A DNA stretch of 38,480 nucleotides from Yaniella sp. (lineage in GTDB: Bacteria > Actinomycetota > Actinomycetes > Actinomycetales > Micrococcaceae). Numbering within the stretch: the first letter of the stretch is position 1; each line of letters begins with the position of its first letter. Where the stretch lies: positions 1 to 38,480 of the forward strand of contig NZ_JAKDKW010000016.1 of the NCBI RefSeq assembly GCF_030453185.1. The letters run 5' to 3'. The notes below the pieces were generated by a model. It saw only the letters and a list, made by a program, of their open reading frames with translations, did no database searches and had not been told where the DNA came from. A program made the position numbers and the translations under genes. Positions 23,452-32,018 of the stretch are shown here, in pieces.

Positions 23452-24624
23452 TTATCGGGGAGCGTGTCGGCGAGTTCGAGGAATAAAGGCCAGCAACATG
23501 GCCTCTAGCGCCAACAAGGGTGGGACATTGCCTGCGAGCCGTCGGCGTGCCGTGTTGATGGATTCCAGGCTGCCCAAACAGTGTTCTGCAGTAACAATGG
23601 CACTGTACTCCGAGAGGCTGGGTCGCAGATGCTCATTAATCAGTGGAGTGTCCTGAGATAAGTGCAGGACCAGAAGGTCACGGTAGACCCCTGATAAATC
23701 GATCATGGCTCGATCCAGGGCGTCGTGAATCGCACGCCGATTTCTAGCGGTTTGATTATCTTCCATCCGGCGGAAGTGCACCCGCAGTTTCGGCGGAACC
23801 GTATCATCGTCGGCCAAACCAAGGGAACGCAACAGGTTGGTCCGCTCTGCTGCGTTGCGATCCGAGGAGGAAGCCTCGGCCTCATCTTGAACCAGCTTGT
23901 GGAGATTATTAGCCGATTCCACTGCGGCAGACGCCGAGCGCACGGTCAAGGGGAGATTCACAATCATGTCGCGGCGCTCACGAGCCTCGGGGGAGCGGGC
24001 CAACCAGCGGGCTACTCCGACGTGGGATTGCGAAGCGCGAGCACAGACGTGTGCCAGCTGGGATTCAATCCCGTCGCGGTCCACTAGGAGTTGTGCGACG
24101 TCTTCGACCGAAGGAATGACTAAGTTGATGTGCCGGGTGCGGGAGCGGATGGTTACCAACACATCGGCCGGTGACGGTGCTGAAAGCATCCAAATGGTAC
24201 GTTCTGGGGGCTCCTCGATGGCTTTCAACAGCACATTTGTGGCACGTTCAGTCATGCGATCGGCGTCTTCGATAATAATGATGCGCCAGCGCCCCGTTGA
24301 TGGCCGGTCGTGGGCGTCTGAAATGAGCTCACGGACATCATCAATTGCGTACTGAACTTTTTCGGTCGTCACAATATTGACGTCGGCGTGGGTTCCAGCG
24401 GCAATGGTGACGCAGGCCTGACAGGCACCACAACCACGCTGGGATAGCTCCGGTTGTCCACACTGCAACGTTTGAGCAAAGGCGCGGGCTGCCATGGAAC
24501 GCCCCGAACCGGGCGGCCCGGTAAATAACCACGCGTGCGTTGGGGCGGTCACCGTGTCCGGATGAGAAAGTTGTTGGATGACCGCGTGTTGGCCGGCCAA
24601 GGATTGCCAGACTGGATTCGCCAT
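23452..24624 (-). CDS. holB: DNA polymerase III subunit delta'
   Basis: A 390-residue AAA+ clamp-loader subunit. The P-loop position reads GPPGSGRS (36-43), with Arg in place of the ATP-binding lysine, as is usual for delta' subunits, which do not hydrolyse ATP. A four-cysteine zinc module follows (Cys55, 65, 68, 71). Then come IIIIEDADRMTERATNVLLKAIEEPP, which is the Walker B and sensor region, and SRTRHINL. The ATG shares one base with the tmk stop (TAATG), the usual tmk-holB coupling of actinobacteria. It acts in loading the sliding clamp during replication. Confidence 0.93.
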   Translation of the reverse strand: MANPVWQSLAGQHAVIQQLSHPDTVTAPTHAWLFTGPPGSGRSMAARAFAQTLQCGQPELSQRGCGACQACVTIAAGTHADVNIVTTEKVQYAIDDVRELISDAHDRPSTGRWRIIIIEDADRMTERATNVLLKAIEEPPERTIWMLSAPSPADVLVTIRSRTRHINLVIPSVEDVAQLLVDRDGIESQLAHVCARASQSHVGVARWLARSPEARERRDMIVNLPLTVRSASAAVESANNLHKLVQDEAEASSSDRNAAERTNLLRSLGLADDDTVPPKLRVHFRRMEDNQTARNRRAIHDALDRAMIDLSGVYRDLLVLHLSQDTPLINEHLRPSLSEYSAIVTAEHCLGSLESINTARRRLAGNVPPLLALEAMLLAFIPRTRRHAPR

Positions 24625-25253
24625 TACAGCTTCACTCCGTACGTGGTTTCAAGATGGGTCAAAATCTGTGAGGTGATAGTTTCAGGCGCTTGGGCAGCAG
24701 GCACTAGCAGATGACGGTCGGGAGCTGCCTGGACCTGGGCAAGAAATGAGCCACGCACAGTCTCCTGAAACCCATCCGGGGCCGCTTCCATCCGATCAAT
24801 CATGTCACCGCGATCATCGCGCCGCACACCGGCAACTGCCGGATCAAGGTCCAACACCACGGTGAGATCTGGGTTCAGGCCACCGGTTGCATAGTGATTG
24901 ATCTCGGCGACGGCGTCTTCACTGAGACCACGTCCAGCACTTTGATATGCGATGGATGAGCCCACGAAGCGATCCGAGAGGACCACCTTGCCGGAGTCCA
25001 GTGCAGGAACGATCGTTTTGGCCACATGATCTGCCCGAGCCGCAGCAAAGATGAGCGTTTCGGTCATATCGTCAATCTGGGTGGCCGGATCAAGCACCAG
25101 GGCGCGTAATGTCTCAGCAACATCAGAACCGCCTGGCTCTCGGGTGACCACCACTTCCTTGCCACTATGACGCAAGGCGTCGGCCACCGCGGCCACCTGG
25201 GTTGACTTGCCCGTCCCATCGGCGCCTTCAAACACGACAAATAGTCCCGTCAC
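24624..25253 (-). CDS. tmk: Thymidylate kinase
   Basis: A 209-residue dTMP kinase that makes dTDP. The P-loop EGADGTGKS is at 9-17, the TREPGGSDVAE loop follows, and SDRFVGSSIAYQSAGRGL carries the DR(Y/F) motif. Arginine-rich lid residues occur in RRDDRGDMIDRME. GTG at 25253 is chosen because GAAAGG lies about eight bases upstream and the P-loop then falls at the usual distance; the longer frame would cover the divergent promoter. It is first in the tmk-holB-hydrolase unit and divergent from the DUF2516 gene. Confidence 0.94.
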   Translation of the reverse strand: MTGLFVVFEGADGTGKSTQVAAVADALRHSGKEVVVTREPGGSDVAETLRALVLDPATQIDDMTETLIFAAARADHVAKTIVPALDSGKVVLSDRFVGSSIAYQSAGRGLSEDAVAEINHYATGGLNPDLTVVLDLDPAVAGVRRDDRGDMIDRMEAAPDGFQETVRGSFLAQVQAAPDRHLLVPAAQAPETITSQILTHLETTYGVKL

Positions 25254-25301
25254 GACACAACCTTTCTCACCGTATGCTCCCATTAGCCTAATGCCACCCA
25301 C

Positions 25302-25307
25302 TAGACT
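25302..25307 (+). promoter_or_regulatory. Candidate -10 box TAGACT of a leaderless transcript
   Basis: The hexamer ends six bases before the ATG at 25314. No Shine-Dalgarno sequence lies between them, so the transcript probably starts at or next to the start codon. Confidence 0.45.
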
Positions 25308-25313
25308 CATCTT

Positions 25314-25625
25314 ATGAATTTTCCGCGAATCGTTGTGATGATCGAATACGGGCTGCAAGCAGGCTTAGCACTGGTGGGCGCCGGCATGGTGATTTGGGCG
25401 ATGGCCGATGCTGCTCGCCGTCCTGCCGGCATCTTTGAAGCCCATACGAACCAAACCAAACCAACCTGGTTGCTCATCCTCGGGGGTGCGCTAATCTTTG
25501 GGCTAGGTTCCGCCGCGCTTACCATCTTCTTGGGTGGCCGGATGGGGCTGTTCGGGCTCGCAGCTATCGTGGCCGCCGGAGTGTACTTAGCTGGGCCGAA
25601 ACGACAATTCGAGCTGTGGGCCTAA
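25314..25625 (+). CDS. DUF2516 family membrane protein
   Basis: A 103-residue integral membrane protein with three hydrophobic segments at about 10-32, 52-71 and 76-93. The pattern ...LVGAGMVIWAMADAARRP followed by FEAHTNQTKPTWLLIL and a short tail ending VYLAGPKRQFELW is that of the actinobacterial DUF2516 proteins, whose function is unknown. The ATG has no ribosome site but sits six bases after a -10 box. It is divergent from tmk and 21 bases ahead of gpmA. Confidence 0.85.
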   Translation: MNFPRIVVMIEYGLQAGLALVGAGMVIWAMADAARRPAGIFEAHTNQTKPTWLLILGGALIFGLGSAALTIFLGGRMGLFGLAAIVAAGVYLAGPKRQFELWA

Positions 25626-25633
25626 CGACCAGG

Positions 25634-25639
25634 TAAAGT
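25634..25639 (+). promoter_or_regulatory. Candidate -10 box TAAAGT of a leaderless gpmA transcript
   Basis: The hexamer lies seven bases before the ATG at 25647, with no Shine-Dalgarno sequence. It falls just after the DUF2516 stop, so gpmA may have its own promoter as well as read-through. Confidence 0.4.
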
Positions 25640-25646
25640 TATCGAC

Positions 25647-26393
25647 ATGTCTACAACATCGAAACTGGTCTTACTGCGCCACGGACAATCCACGTGGAAT
25701 GAACTCAACCAATTCACCGGTTGGGTCGATGTCCCACTGACCGATAAGGGACGTACCGAAGCTACTCACGCGGGCCAATTGCTCACAGACGAAAATTTGC
25801 TGCCTGACGTCGTCTTCACGTCGCTGCTACGCCGCGCCATCAGTACCGCAAACCTGGCATTGGAAACCGCCGACCGCCAATGGGTCCCCACGCACCGCAG
25901 CTGGCGCCTCAACGAACGCCATTACGGTGCACTTCAGGGCATGAATAAGGCTGAAATCCGCGAGGAACACGGCGACGAAAAATTCATGACCTGGCGTCGC
26001 TCCTATGACACGCCACCACCGGCGCTGTCGGATGATCACGAATTCTCGCAGTACCGGGACGAACGCTACGCTTTACTCGGCGAAGACATCCCTCGCACCG
26101 AATGCCTCCAAGACGTGGTCACCAGGCTGGTGCCGTACTGGTACGACAACATCGTTCCACAGCTGGCAGCAGGCAAAACCGTCCTGGTAGTGGCACACGG
26201 TAACTCGCTGCGCGCACTGGTCAAACACCTCGAAGGTATCTCGGATGACGCCATTGCAGAACTCAACCTGCCAACGGGCGTGCCATTCGCCTATGAATTA
26301 GGTGCAGATATGAAGGCTGCCGGGCCAGCTCGTTTCCTTGACCCAGATGCGGCTGCAGCCGGTGCTGCTGCCGTTGCAGCGCAGGGCAAATAA
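25647..26393 (+). CDS. gpmA: 2,3-bisphosphoglycerate-dependent phosphoglycerate mutase
   Basis: A 248-residue cofactor-dependent phosphoglycerate mutase of glycolysis and gluconeogenesis. The phosphohistidine is His12 in [11 protein letters not shown] and the second active-site histidine is His184 in [24 protein letters not shown] and [12 protein letters not shown] are family hallmarks. The C-terminus is alanine-rich ([15 protein letters not shown]). The ATG lacks a Shine-Dalgarno sequence and probably begins a leaderless message. It is followed after 24 bases by the folate gene pair. Confidence 0.95.
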   Translation: MSTTSKLVLLRHGQSTWNELNQFTGWVDVPLTDKGRTEATHAGQLLTDENLLPDVVFTSLLRRAISTANLALETADRQWVPTHRSWRLNERHYGALQGMNKAEIREEHGDEKFMTWRRSYDTPPPALSDDHEFSQYRDERYALLGEDIPRTECLQDVVTRLVPYWYDNIVPQLAAGKTVLVVAHGNSLRALVKHLEGISDDAIAELNLPTGVPFAYELGADMKAAGPARFLDPDAAAAGAAAVAAQGK

Positions 26394-26406
26394 CTCCGGT
26401 GGTCGT

Positions 26407-26412
26407 GATAAA
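26407..26412 (+). promoter_or_regulatory. Candidate -10 box GATAAA of a leaderless pabAB transcript
   Basis: The hexamer lies five bases before the ATG at 26418, with no Shine-Dalgarno sequence between. Support is weaker than for the other leaderless candidates because its match to consensus is poorer. Confidence 0.3.
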
Positions 26413-26417
26413 CCTGC

Positions 26418-28391
26418 ATGATACTCGTCGTTGACAATCACGGGTTCACGACCCGCATCCTGACGCATCAGCTCGGGGCGGTACACCTTGTCACCGCTGC
26501 CGAGCTGCTTGCTGTCGATCTGGATAACTACACGCACGTAGTAATCGGCCACGGTAGCGCAGCCGTCGACTTGCAACCGCTCCACGAGGCACCGAATCTC
26601 CCAGTGCTGGCAATTGGGGCAGGCTATCAACATCTTGCCGCGCTCTACGGACACACTGAAACCACCAGCGCCAAGCCGGTCTATGGGCAGCCCGTGACGC
26701 ACCATCACTGCGGAGCCGAGCTCTTTGCGGGCCTGCCAGTCGACGTCAAGCTCATCAGCTACCATGCCTGGCGGTTGCACCGGATGGATACTGACCGTTT
26801 CGCTATTCACGCTACCGGCGCCGACGACGCCGTGCTGGCCTTTCGCGTTCAGGGCACCAACCACTGGGGGCTCCATGGGGATCCGGCCGCTCTACAATCA
26901 ATGGTGGGGAACGCCGTCATCAACAATTTCTTAGCACTGGCGCCCCTCGCACCCACGCCGCCGGAGCCCATTTCCCCGACAACTCGGCGTCGTCAGCGCT
27001 ACGAGGTTTTTACCCGGTCCATAGTCGGCGAACTCGATACATCCGCCACGTTTGCCACGTTGCAAGAGGACACTTCTGCAGCCTTCTGGTTAGATTCCGC
27101 CTCAGCTCATCGGGGTCAGGGCGACCTCACGGTCATGGGAACCAATAACGGCGAACTGTCACAAACGATTCGCTGGAACGTCACGACGAACGCGCTTGAC
27201 GTGGTCGCTGGCAGTGATGCGCACCAGCTGACCGGTGATGTGTTGGACTACCTCGAGGAACACCTGTGGGAACCAACTGCAGTGGTGGATTTTGACGGCT
27301 TCACCGGAGGCTGGGTTGGCTACCTAGGGTACGAAGCCAAACAAGCCACGGTTCCAGGGCATCAGAATCGGTGGGAAGCGACTACACCGGACGCCTACTG
27401 GATCCAACCACAAACCTTTCTGCGGTACGACCACCGCGAACGCTCCACGACCCTGTTTTCGTATCACGATCCGGCGCTGCTCGATACGTTGGAAGCCGCC
27501 CTGGTCTTCGAATCCAGCACTGTATCTGGCGTGCCAGAGCGCGCAGATATCGCTGGGCAGTGGCGTTTATCAGCAGCAGAGTACGAGGACCGGGTAGGCC
27601 GCATCCAAGAACTGTTGCATGCCGGAACCGCCGCAGGGATTTGCCTGACTGATACGTTCAGCATGGATGCTCGCGGTCTCGACGGGTTGGAGCTGTACGG
27701 TCGATTGCGGGCCAATAATCCGGCACCGTATGCCGGCTACCTGCGATTCAACACCTTCGACGACAGCCTCGAGGTACTTTCAGCGTCGCCGGAAAAATAT
27801 CTGAGCATTGACGCCGCCGGCACGGTTGAATCAAAACCGATCAAAGGTACCGTGGCCCGTAGCTCCGACCCGAAGCAGGACGCCGAAGTTGCCGCTTCTA
27901 TGGCGGCGGATACCAAAATACAATCCGAGAACCTCATGATCACTGACCTTTTACGTGACGACCTCGCAACCGTCACCGTTCCGACAACGGTGCAGGTGCC
28001 CAAACTCATGGCCGTGGAATCATTTGCGACAGTGCATCAACTCGTGACCACCGTGACCGGTCAATTGCTGCCAGGTACCTCAGCGGTCGACGCGTTGAAA
28101 GCAGTTTTTCCAGGTGGCTCCATGACCGGAGCGCCCAAGAACATTAGCTTGGAAACATTGGATGCCCTAGAAGCCGGTCCTCGAGGCATTTATTCAGGGG
28201 CCATGGGATGGCTTGGTCATCGCAATACAGCTGAACTCAACGTGGTGATCCGAACAATCATCATTGATAACGAACAGCTGAGCATCGGGGCCGGAGGCGC
28301 AGTCGTGGTGGACTCTGACCCAGTTGCAGAAGAGCAAGAAAAACATTTGAAGGCTCAAGCCCTAATGCACAGTATCGCGGAGCAGCTATGA
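26418..28391 (+). CDS. pabB: Aminodeoxychorismate synthase: PabB fused to a degenerate PabA domain
   Basis: A 657-residue fusion. Residues 1 to about 175 have the fold order of a class I glutaminase (VVDNHGFTTRILTHQLG, then LPVLAIGAGYQ and SYHAWRL). The catalytic machinery is gone, however. Where GICLGHQ is expected it has AIGAGYQ, so the cysteine is Gly67. SPGPG is replaced by GHGSA, and FHPES by LHGDP with His153 kept. Residues from about 195 are a normal PabB: GGWVGYLGYE, SASPEKYL, PIKGT with Lys476 (TrpE has Ala there), FPGGSMTGAPK, GPRGIYSGAMGWL and IGAGGAVVVDSDP. It should make 4-amino-4-deoxychorismate for folate, using ammonia or a separate PabA. Its stop overlaps pabC as ATGA. Confidence 0.9.
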   Translation: MILVVDNHGFTTRILTHQLGAVHLVTAAELLAVDLDNYTHVVIGHGSAAVDLQPLHEAPNLPVLAIGAGYQHLAALYGHTETTSAKPVYGQPVTHHHCGAELFAGLPVDVKLISYHAWRLHRMDTDRFAIHATGADDAVLAFRVQGTNHWGLHGDPAALQSMVGNAVINNFLALAPLAPTPPEPISPTTRRRQRYEVFTRSIVGELDTSATFATLQEDTSAAFWLDSASAHRGQGDLTVMGTNNGELSQTIRWNVTTNALDVVAGSDAHQLTGDVLDYLEEHLWEPTAVVDFDGFTGGWVGYLGYEAKQATVPGHQNRWEATTPDAYWIQPQTFLRYDHRERSTTLFSYHDPALLDTLEAALVFESSTVSGVPERADIAGQWRLSAAEYEDRVGRIQELLHAGTAAGICLTDTFSMDARGLDGLELYGRLRANNPAPYAGYLRFNTFDDSLEVLSASPEKYLSIDAAGTVESKPIKGTVARSSDPKQDAEVAASMAADTKIQSENLMITDLLRDDLATVTVPTTVQVPKLMAVESFATVHQLVTTVTGQLLPGTSAVDALKAVFPGGSMTGAPKNISLETLDALEAGPRGIYSGAMGWLGHRNTAELNVVIRTIIIDNEQLSIGAGGAVVVDSDPVAEEQEKHLKAQALMHSIAEQL

Positions 28392-29197
28392 AAGCGTTTC
28401 CGCAGCATTTCGGATGGCAAGACGGTAATTTTGTTGCTATAGCGCCGCCTGAATCACCCGAGATTCTAGTGGCAGATTCATGGCGGGTGCACCAGGGGAC
28501 CACCTGGGGGCTCCAGGATCATGTGCAGCGGTTCATGGAAGGCATTGAACAACAGGAGCTGGATCCCGCAGTGTCGCGAGATGTCACTGTAGAGAAATTT
28601 GAGAAAGCCTTGCAGCGAAAACTCTCGAGAATTTCGCGCGCCACCCCGGGCGTGGATCTGTTTCCACGCATCAGCGTGGAAACCCATCGTGGGTCGTGGC
28701 GTATTGTCCTGTTGGTGCGGCCGGCTCCACCACCACGAAAGACAACGAGTTTATGGCTCCCGGGCTATACCGACCCGCGCACCAAGCCCACGGTCAAAGG
28801 ACCGGACATTCACCTGATGCGTGGGCTAGTGGAGGAAGCACCCACCGATGATGTTGTCTTACATGACGGAACCAACGTGCATGAGACCACCACCGGCGCA
28901 CTGCTCCTATGGCAAACACCAGAGCACCTGGTGTTGTGCGAGGCAACGCAGCAGCTTGCTTCGATCTCCGCGCAACGCATCGCCAACCACGCGCGATCAC
29001 ACAATATCTTTGTGACCACCCGTTCGGTGACCATTCAAGAGCTGGCCTCCGGGGAGTACCCGGTGTGGTTTTCGAATACGCTGCACGGCATCTCCCCGGT
29101 GAGCAGCGTCGGCAGTGCTACCGGAGAAACACAGGTTAAAACCCACCAGGCTGCGGCACAGTGGCAGACAGCCTGGTGGGCGATGTTCGCTGTATAA
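28388..29197 (+). CDS. pabC: Aminodeoxychorismate lyase-like class IV aminotransferase
   Basis: A 269-residue fold-type IV PLP enzyme. The lysine that should hold PLP is Lys137 in PTVKGPDIHLMRGLVEEA, and the conserved glutamate is Glu166 in DGTNVHETTTGALLLW. The protein is divergent from branched-chain aminotransferases. Its gene overlaps the PabB gene by four bases, which supports the lyase role that releases 4-aminobenzoate and pyruvate. The C-terminus ends WQTAWWAMFAV. A D-amino acid or branched-chain aminotransferase is possible from motifs alone. Confidence 0.87.
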   Translation: MKAFPQHFGWQDGNFVAIAPPESPEILVADSWRVHQGTTWGLQDHVQRFMEGIEQQELDPAVSRDVTVEKFEKALQRKLSRISRATPGVDLFPRISVETHRGSWRIVLLVRPAPPPRKTTSLWLPGYTDPRTKPTVKGPDIHLMRGLVEEAPTDDVVLHDGTNVHETTTGALLLWQTPEHLVLCEATQQLASISAQRIANHARSHNIFVTTRSVTIQELASGEYPVWFSNTLHGISPVSSVGSATGETQVKTHQAAAQWQTAWWAMFAV

Positions 29198-29211
29198 CTA
29201 CGGGGCAGGGT

Positions 29212-29868
29212 TTAGGCGATAACGGGCGGTTCCCATTCACCGGTGACCAAATAGGCGATCTTGCGACTAATGGACACCGCGTGATCACCAAAGCGTTCAA
29301 GCCGCATGACCAGTAGCGTCAGATCCTGGGCCTGAGTTGCATCGATATCCCAGGTGCCGTCGGTCACCGAGGTCAGAACCTTAGAGTGCAGAATATCGAC
29401 GTCGTTGTTCAGCTTGACGATCGCCCGCCCGTGGGTCAGATCATAATCCGTCATGAGTAGTTGCAAATGTTCACCGATTTGCACGACTAGCTCAGCCATC
29501 TCCTGCATCTCGGGCTGGCTCGGTGCCGGCACGAGCGGGTGGGGGTGACGCAGCCGAGTCAAAGCGGCTGTGTGTCGTGCCAGATCGCCCATGCGTTCCA
29601 TGGACGAAGATACTCGCAGTGCCGCAATCAACAAGCGAAGGTCGGTGGCGACAGGGTTTTGCAGCAGCAGCAGTTCAATGGTTCGCTCATCGAGTGCATT
29701 TTGTAGGTAATCGATTCGAGCATCTTGGGTAATGACCGTCTCGGCTAAACCCAGGTCCTGGGATTCCATGGCTACTCGCGCTTGCTTCATAGCTCGATTG
29801 ACCAGGGTGGCCATTTCGACCAGCTGGTCACCTACGGCCTCCATCTCGGCCATAAAGAGTTTTCGCAT
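29212..29868 (-). CDS. phoU: Phosphate-signalling regulator PhoU
   Basis: A 218-residue all-helical protein of two PhoU repeats. The metal-binding signatures are MERMGDLARHTAAL in the first repeat and LERFGDHAVSISRKIAYL in the second. PhoU links the phosphate transporter to the histidine kinase and damps the phosphate-starvation response. ATG at 29868 is chosen for CGAGGAA upstream and the usual MRKLF start; a longer frame adds 14 residues. It is divergent from senX3, the common actinobacterial order. It converges with pabC, with 14 bases between the stops. Confidence 0.94.
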   Translation of the reverse strand: MRKLFMAEMEAVGDQLVEMATLVNRAMKQARVAMESQDLGLAETVITQDARIDYLQNALDERTIELLLLQNPVATDLRLLIAALRVSSSMERMGDLARHTAALTRLRHPHPLVPAPSQPEMQEMAELVVQIGEHLQLLMTDYDLTHGRAIVKLNNDVDILHSKVLTSVTDGTWDIDATQAQDLTLLVMRLERFGDHAVSISRKIAYLVTGEWEPPVIA

Positions 29869-29975
29869 AAATTTAATTCCTCGTAGATACATTGAACGAT
29901 TGCAGGCCAATTATCCTGCCCAACGGTGTCCACTGTCTCCAAACAAAGTAAACGAGTGGTGAATTCTGCCAGACA

Positions 29976-29987
29976 AATACATGTATT
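29976..29987. promoter_or_regulatory. Palindrome AATACATGTATT in the phoU-senX3 gap
   Basis: A perfect 12-base palindrome about midway in the 179-base divergent gap. RegX3/PhoP sites are normally direct repeats, so this may bind another protein or be chance in an AT-rich spot. Confidence 0.3.
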
Positions 29988-30034
29988 AGCGCCCAAATGA
30001 CGAAAAAGGGTCAACCGGATGTAAAAAGTATGGG

Positions 30035-30040
30035 TACTCT
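30035..30040 (+). promoter_or_regulatory. Candidate -10 box TACTCT of a leaderless senX3 transcript
   Basis: The hexamer ends seven bases before the GTG at 30048. No Shine-Dalgarno sequence precedes that codon. The -35 is not obvious, which would fit activator dependence. Confidence 0.4.
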
Positions 30041-30047
30041 GTGAATT

Positions 30048-31274
30048 GTGGAAAGTCTTGTTTCGGTAGCCGTTCTCTTTGGACTGGCCGGTGTGATCGT
30101 CACGGTGGGCGCTATGGTCGCCTTCCGTCTCTCCTCGCGTTCAAGAATCGAGCGACTAGCAGACCATGAGCAAACCATCCCCGAAGGGGCACTGGATGTT
30201 TTGGCCGTTGTAGGTCAAGCCTACGTGATCGTCGACGTCGCAGATACTGTCGTTCGTGCCAACCCGACCGCCTATGCTTTTGGGCTGGTCAGAGGCAATC
30301 AGCTGGGACATAAACAGCTAGCAGAACTCACCTCGAGGGTACGAACCGCAGGTCAGCTCTACGACTACCGTTTCGAACTGCCGGCCGTGGCAGCAGCCGA
30401 GGGGCACTGGTTAGTGCACCTGCGTGCAGCCGCGATCGGTGACCAATTTATTGTGATCATGGCTGAGGACCGGTCGCAGCAACACCGTACGGAAGCTATT
30501 CGGCATGACTTCGTCGCCAACGTGTCGCACGAATTGAAGACACCGGTCGGAGCCATGAGCCTGTTGGCTGAAGCCATTGAGGATGCAGCCGATGATCCTG
30601 GAGCCGTCCGACATTTTGCCAACCGACTTTCTATCGAATCAGTGCGGCTCTCTGCACTGGTCCAAGATGTGATCTCCTTGTCACGGCTGCAAGGTCGCGA
30701 CATCGTTGAGACCGCCGAGCCATTGGAAATTACCAGCCTCGTCTCCGAAGCCATCGACCGGGTGCGCACTGAAGCCTCCTCGAGGGATATTGCCATCCAC
30801 AACCGGCAGCCGGAAGCCTTATCGGTCTATGGCGATTATGACCAGTTGATGACGGCAATCCGAAACCTGATCGACAACGCCGTGACCTATTCCCCCGATG
30901 GTTCCACAGTGTGGGTCGAAGTCACCAAGGATGACGACGTCGTCCTCATTGCCGTGGGCGACCAGGGGGCAGGGATTGCTGAGGACGACACAGAGCGGAT
31001 TTTCGAACGCTTCTATCGTGTCGACTCAGCCCGCTCACGTGCCACCGGCGGCACGGGCCTGGGCCTGAGCATAGTCAAGCACACGATTTCCAACCACGGT
31101 GGCGAAATCATGGTCGAGTCGACCGTGGGGGAGGGATCGACGTTTATTATCCGATTGCCAGAACTGGATCCCCAGGCACACGAGGCGACCACCGAGGGAA
31201 CCGAACCAAATACGCAAAATGTGAAGCACGATTCACACGCACATACCCCTGAAGAAGGAAAAGGACAACACTGA
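30048..31274 (+). CDS. senX3: Sensor histidine kinase SenX3
   Basis: A 408-residue membrane kinase of the phosphate-response system. A transmembrane segment lies at about 5-28, with an arginine-rich cytoplasmic edge. A PAS-like region follows (about 48-140), then the dimerisation domain with phospho-acceptor His161 in FVANVSHELKTPVGAM. The ATPase domain has NLIDNAVTYSP, GDQGAGI, FERFYRVD and GGTGLGLSIVKH. The acidic, histidine-containing tail is variable. The start is GTG, with a -10 box seven bases upstream and no ribosome site. Its stop shares a base with regX3 (TGATG). Family knowledge: SenX3 phosphorylates RegX3 when phosphate is low. Confidence 0.94.
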   Translation: MESLVSVAVLFGLAGVIVTVGAMVAFRLSSRSRIERLADHEQTIPEGALDVLAVVGQAYVIVDVADTVVRANPTAYAFGLVRGNQLGHKQLAELTSRVRTAGQLYDYRFELPAVAAAEGHWLVHLRAAAIGDQFIVIMAEDRSQQHRTEAIRHDFVANVSHELKTPVGAMSLLAEAIEDAADDPGAVRHFANRLSIESVRLSALVQDVISLSRLQGRDIVETAEPLEITSLVSEAIDRVRTEASSRDIAIHNRQPEALSVYGDYDQLMTAIRNLIDNAVTYSPDGSTVWVEVTKDDDVVLIAVGDQGAGIAEDDTERIFERFYRVDSARSRATGGTGLGLSIVKHTISNHGGEIMVESTVGEGSTFIIRLPELDPQAHEATTEGTEPNTQNVKHDSHAHTPEEGKGQH

Positions 31275-31954
31275 TGACTCGGATTCTTGTCGTTGAAGAC
31301 GAACCGTCAATTTCTGACCCGCTCGCGTACTTGTTACAACGGGAAGGATATGAGGTTACCGTCGTTGATGATGGTTTGGAAGCCGTGGAAGAATTCGACC
31401 GCAACGGTACCGATCTGGTGCTGCTGGACTTGATGCTCCCGGGTCAGCCGGGAACAGATGTGATTCGCCAGATTCGGCAAGAATCTCAGGTGCCGGTGAT
31501 CATGCTGACCGCCAAGGACGGCGAGGTCGACAAAGTCGTGGGTCTCGAGCTCGGAGCCGACGACTACGTCACCAAGCCGTACTCAGCCCGTGAATTAATC
31601 GCCCGGATCCGTGCCGTGATGCGTCGCAATGCTGACGCCGATGAGCTGATCCCCGATACCGTTGCCGCCGGTCCGGTCCGCATGGATGTCGAACGCCACG
31701 TCGTCACCGTTGACGGCGCAGCCATCACCATGCCGCTCAAAGAATTTGACCTGTTAGAAATGCTACTGCGCAACTCGGGCCGGGTCATGACTCGAGGACA
31801 ACTGATTGATCGTGTGTGGGGCCCCGGCTATGTGGGCGATACCAAAACCTTGGACGTCCATATCAAAAGATTGCGCTCCAAGATCGAGCCTGACCCATCA
31901 TCGCCACGGTATTTGATGACCGTACGCGGACTCGGCTATAAATTCGAAGTATAG
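31274..31954 (+). CDS. regX3: Response regulator RegX3
   Basis: A 226-residue OmpR/PhoB-type regulator. The receiver domain has the acidic pocket VVEDEP, phospho-acceptor Asp52 in LLDLMLPG, the Thr in VIMLTAKD and Lys in DYVTKPYS. The C-terminal winged helix contains LKEFDLLEMLLRNSGRVMTRGQL and TLDVHIKRLRSKIE, ending in VRGLGYKFEV. It is translated in overlap with senX3. It should bind direct-repeat sites of phosphate-starvation genes. A strong bidirectional terminator follows. Confidence 0.95.
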   Translation: MTRILVVEDEPSISDPLAYLLQREGYEVTVVDDGLEAVEEFDRNGTDLVLLDLMLPGQPGTDVIRQIRQESQVPVIMLTAKDGEVDKVVGLELGADDYVTKPYSARELIARIRAVMRRNADADELIPDTVAAGPVRMDVERHVVTVDGAAITMPLKEFDLLEMLLRNSGRVMTRGQLIDRVWGPGYVGDTKTLDVHIKRLRSKIEPDPSSPRYLMTVRGLGYKFEV

Positions 31955-31964
31955 TCCTTAAGAA

Positions 31965-32007
31965 AAATTTGAGGGCCTGTCCGTTTGGACAGGCCCTCAA
32001 TTTTTTT
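31965..32007. terminator. Bidirectional terminator between regX3 and the lipoprotein gene
   Basis: A perfect 14-base-pair stem, TTGAGGGCCTGTCC / GGACAGGCCCTCAA, with loop GTTT is followed by seven T on the + strand. On the minus strand ATTTTTC follows. It can end both convergent transcripts. Confidence 0.95.
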
Positions 32008-32018
32008 AAAACGTCGTA

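Noticed and set aside
29869-30047. Phosphate boxes for RegX3 in the phoU-senX3 gap
   Set aside because: Fragments such as GGTGAATTC are suggestive, but no convincing direct-repeat box with correct spacing could be laid out.
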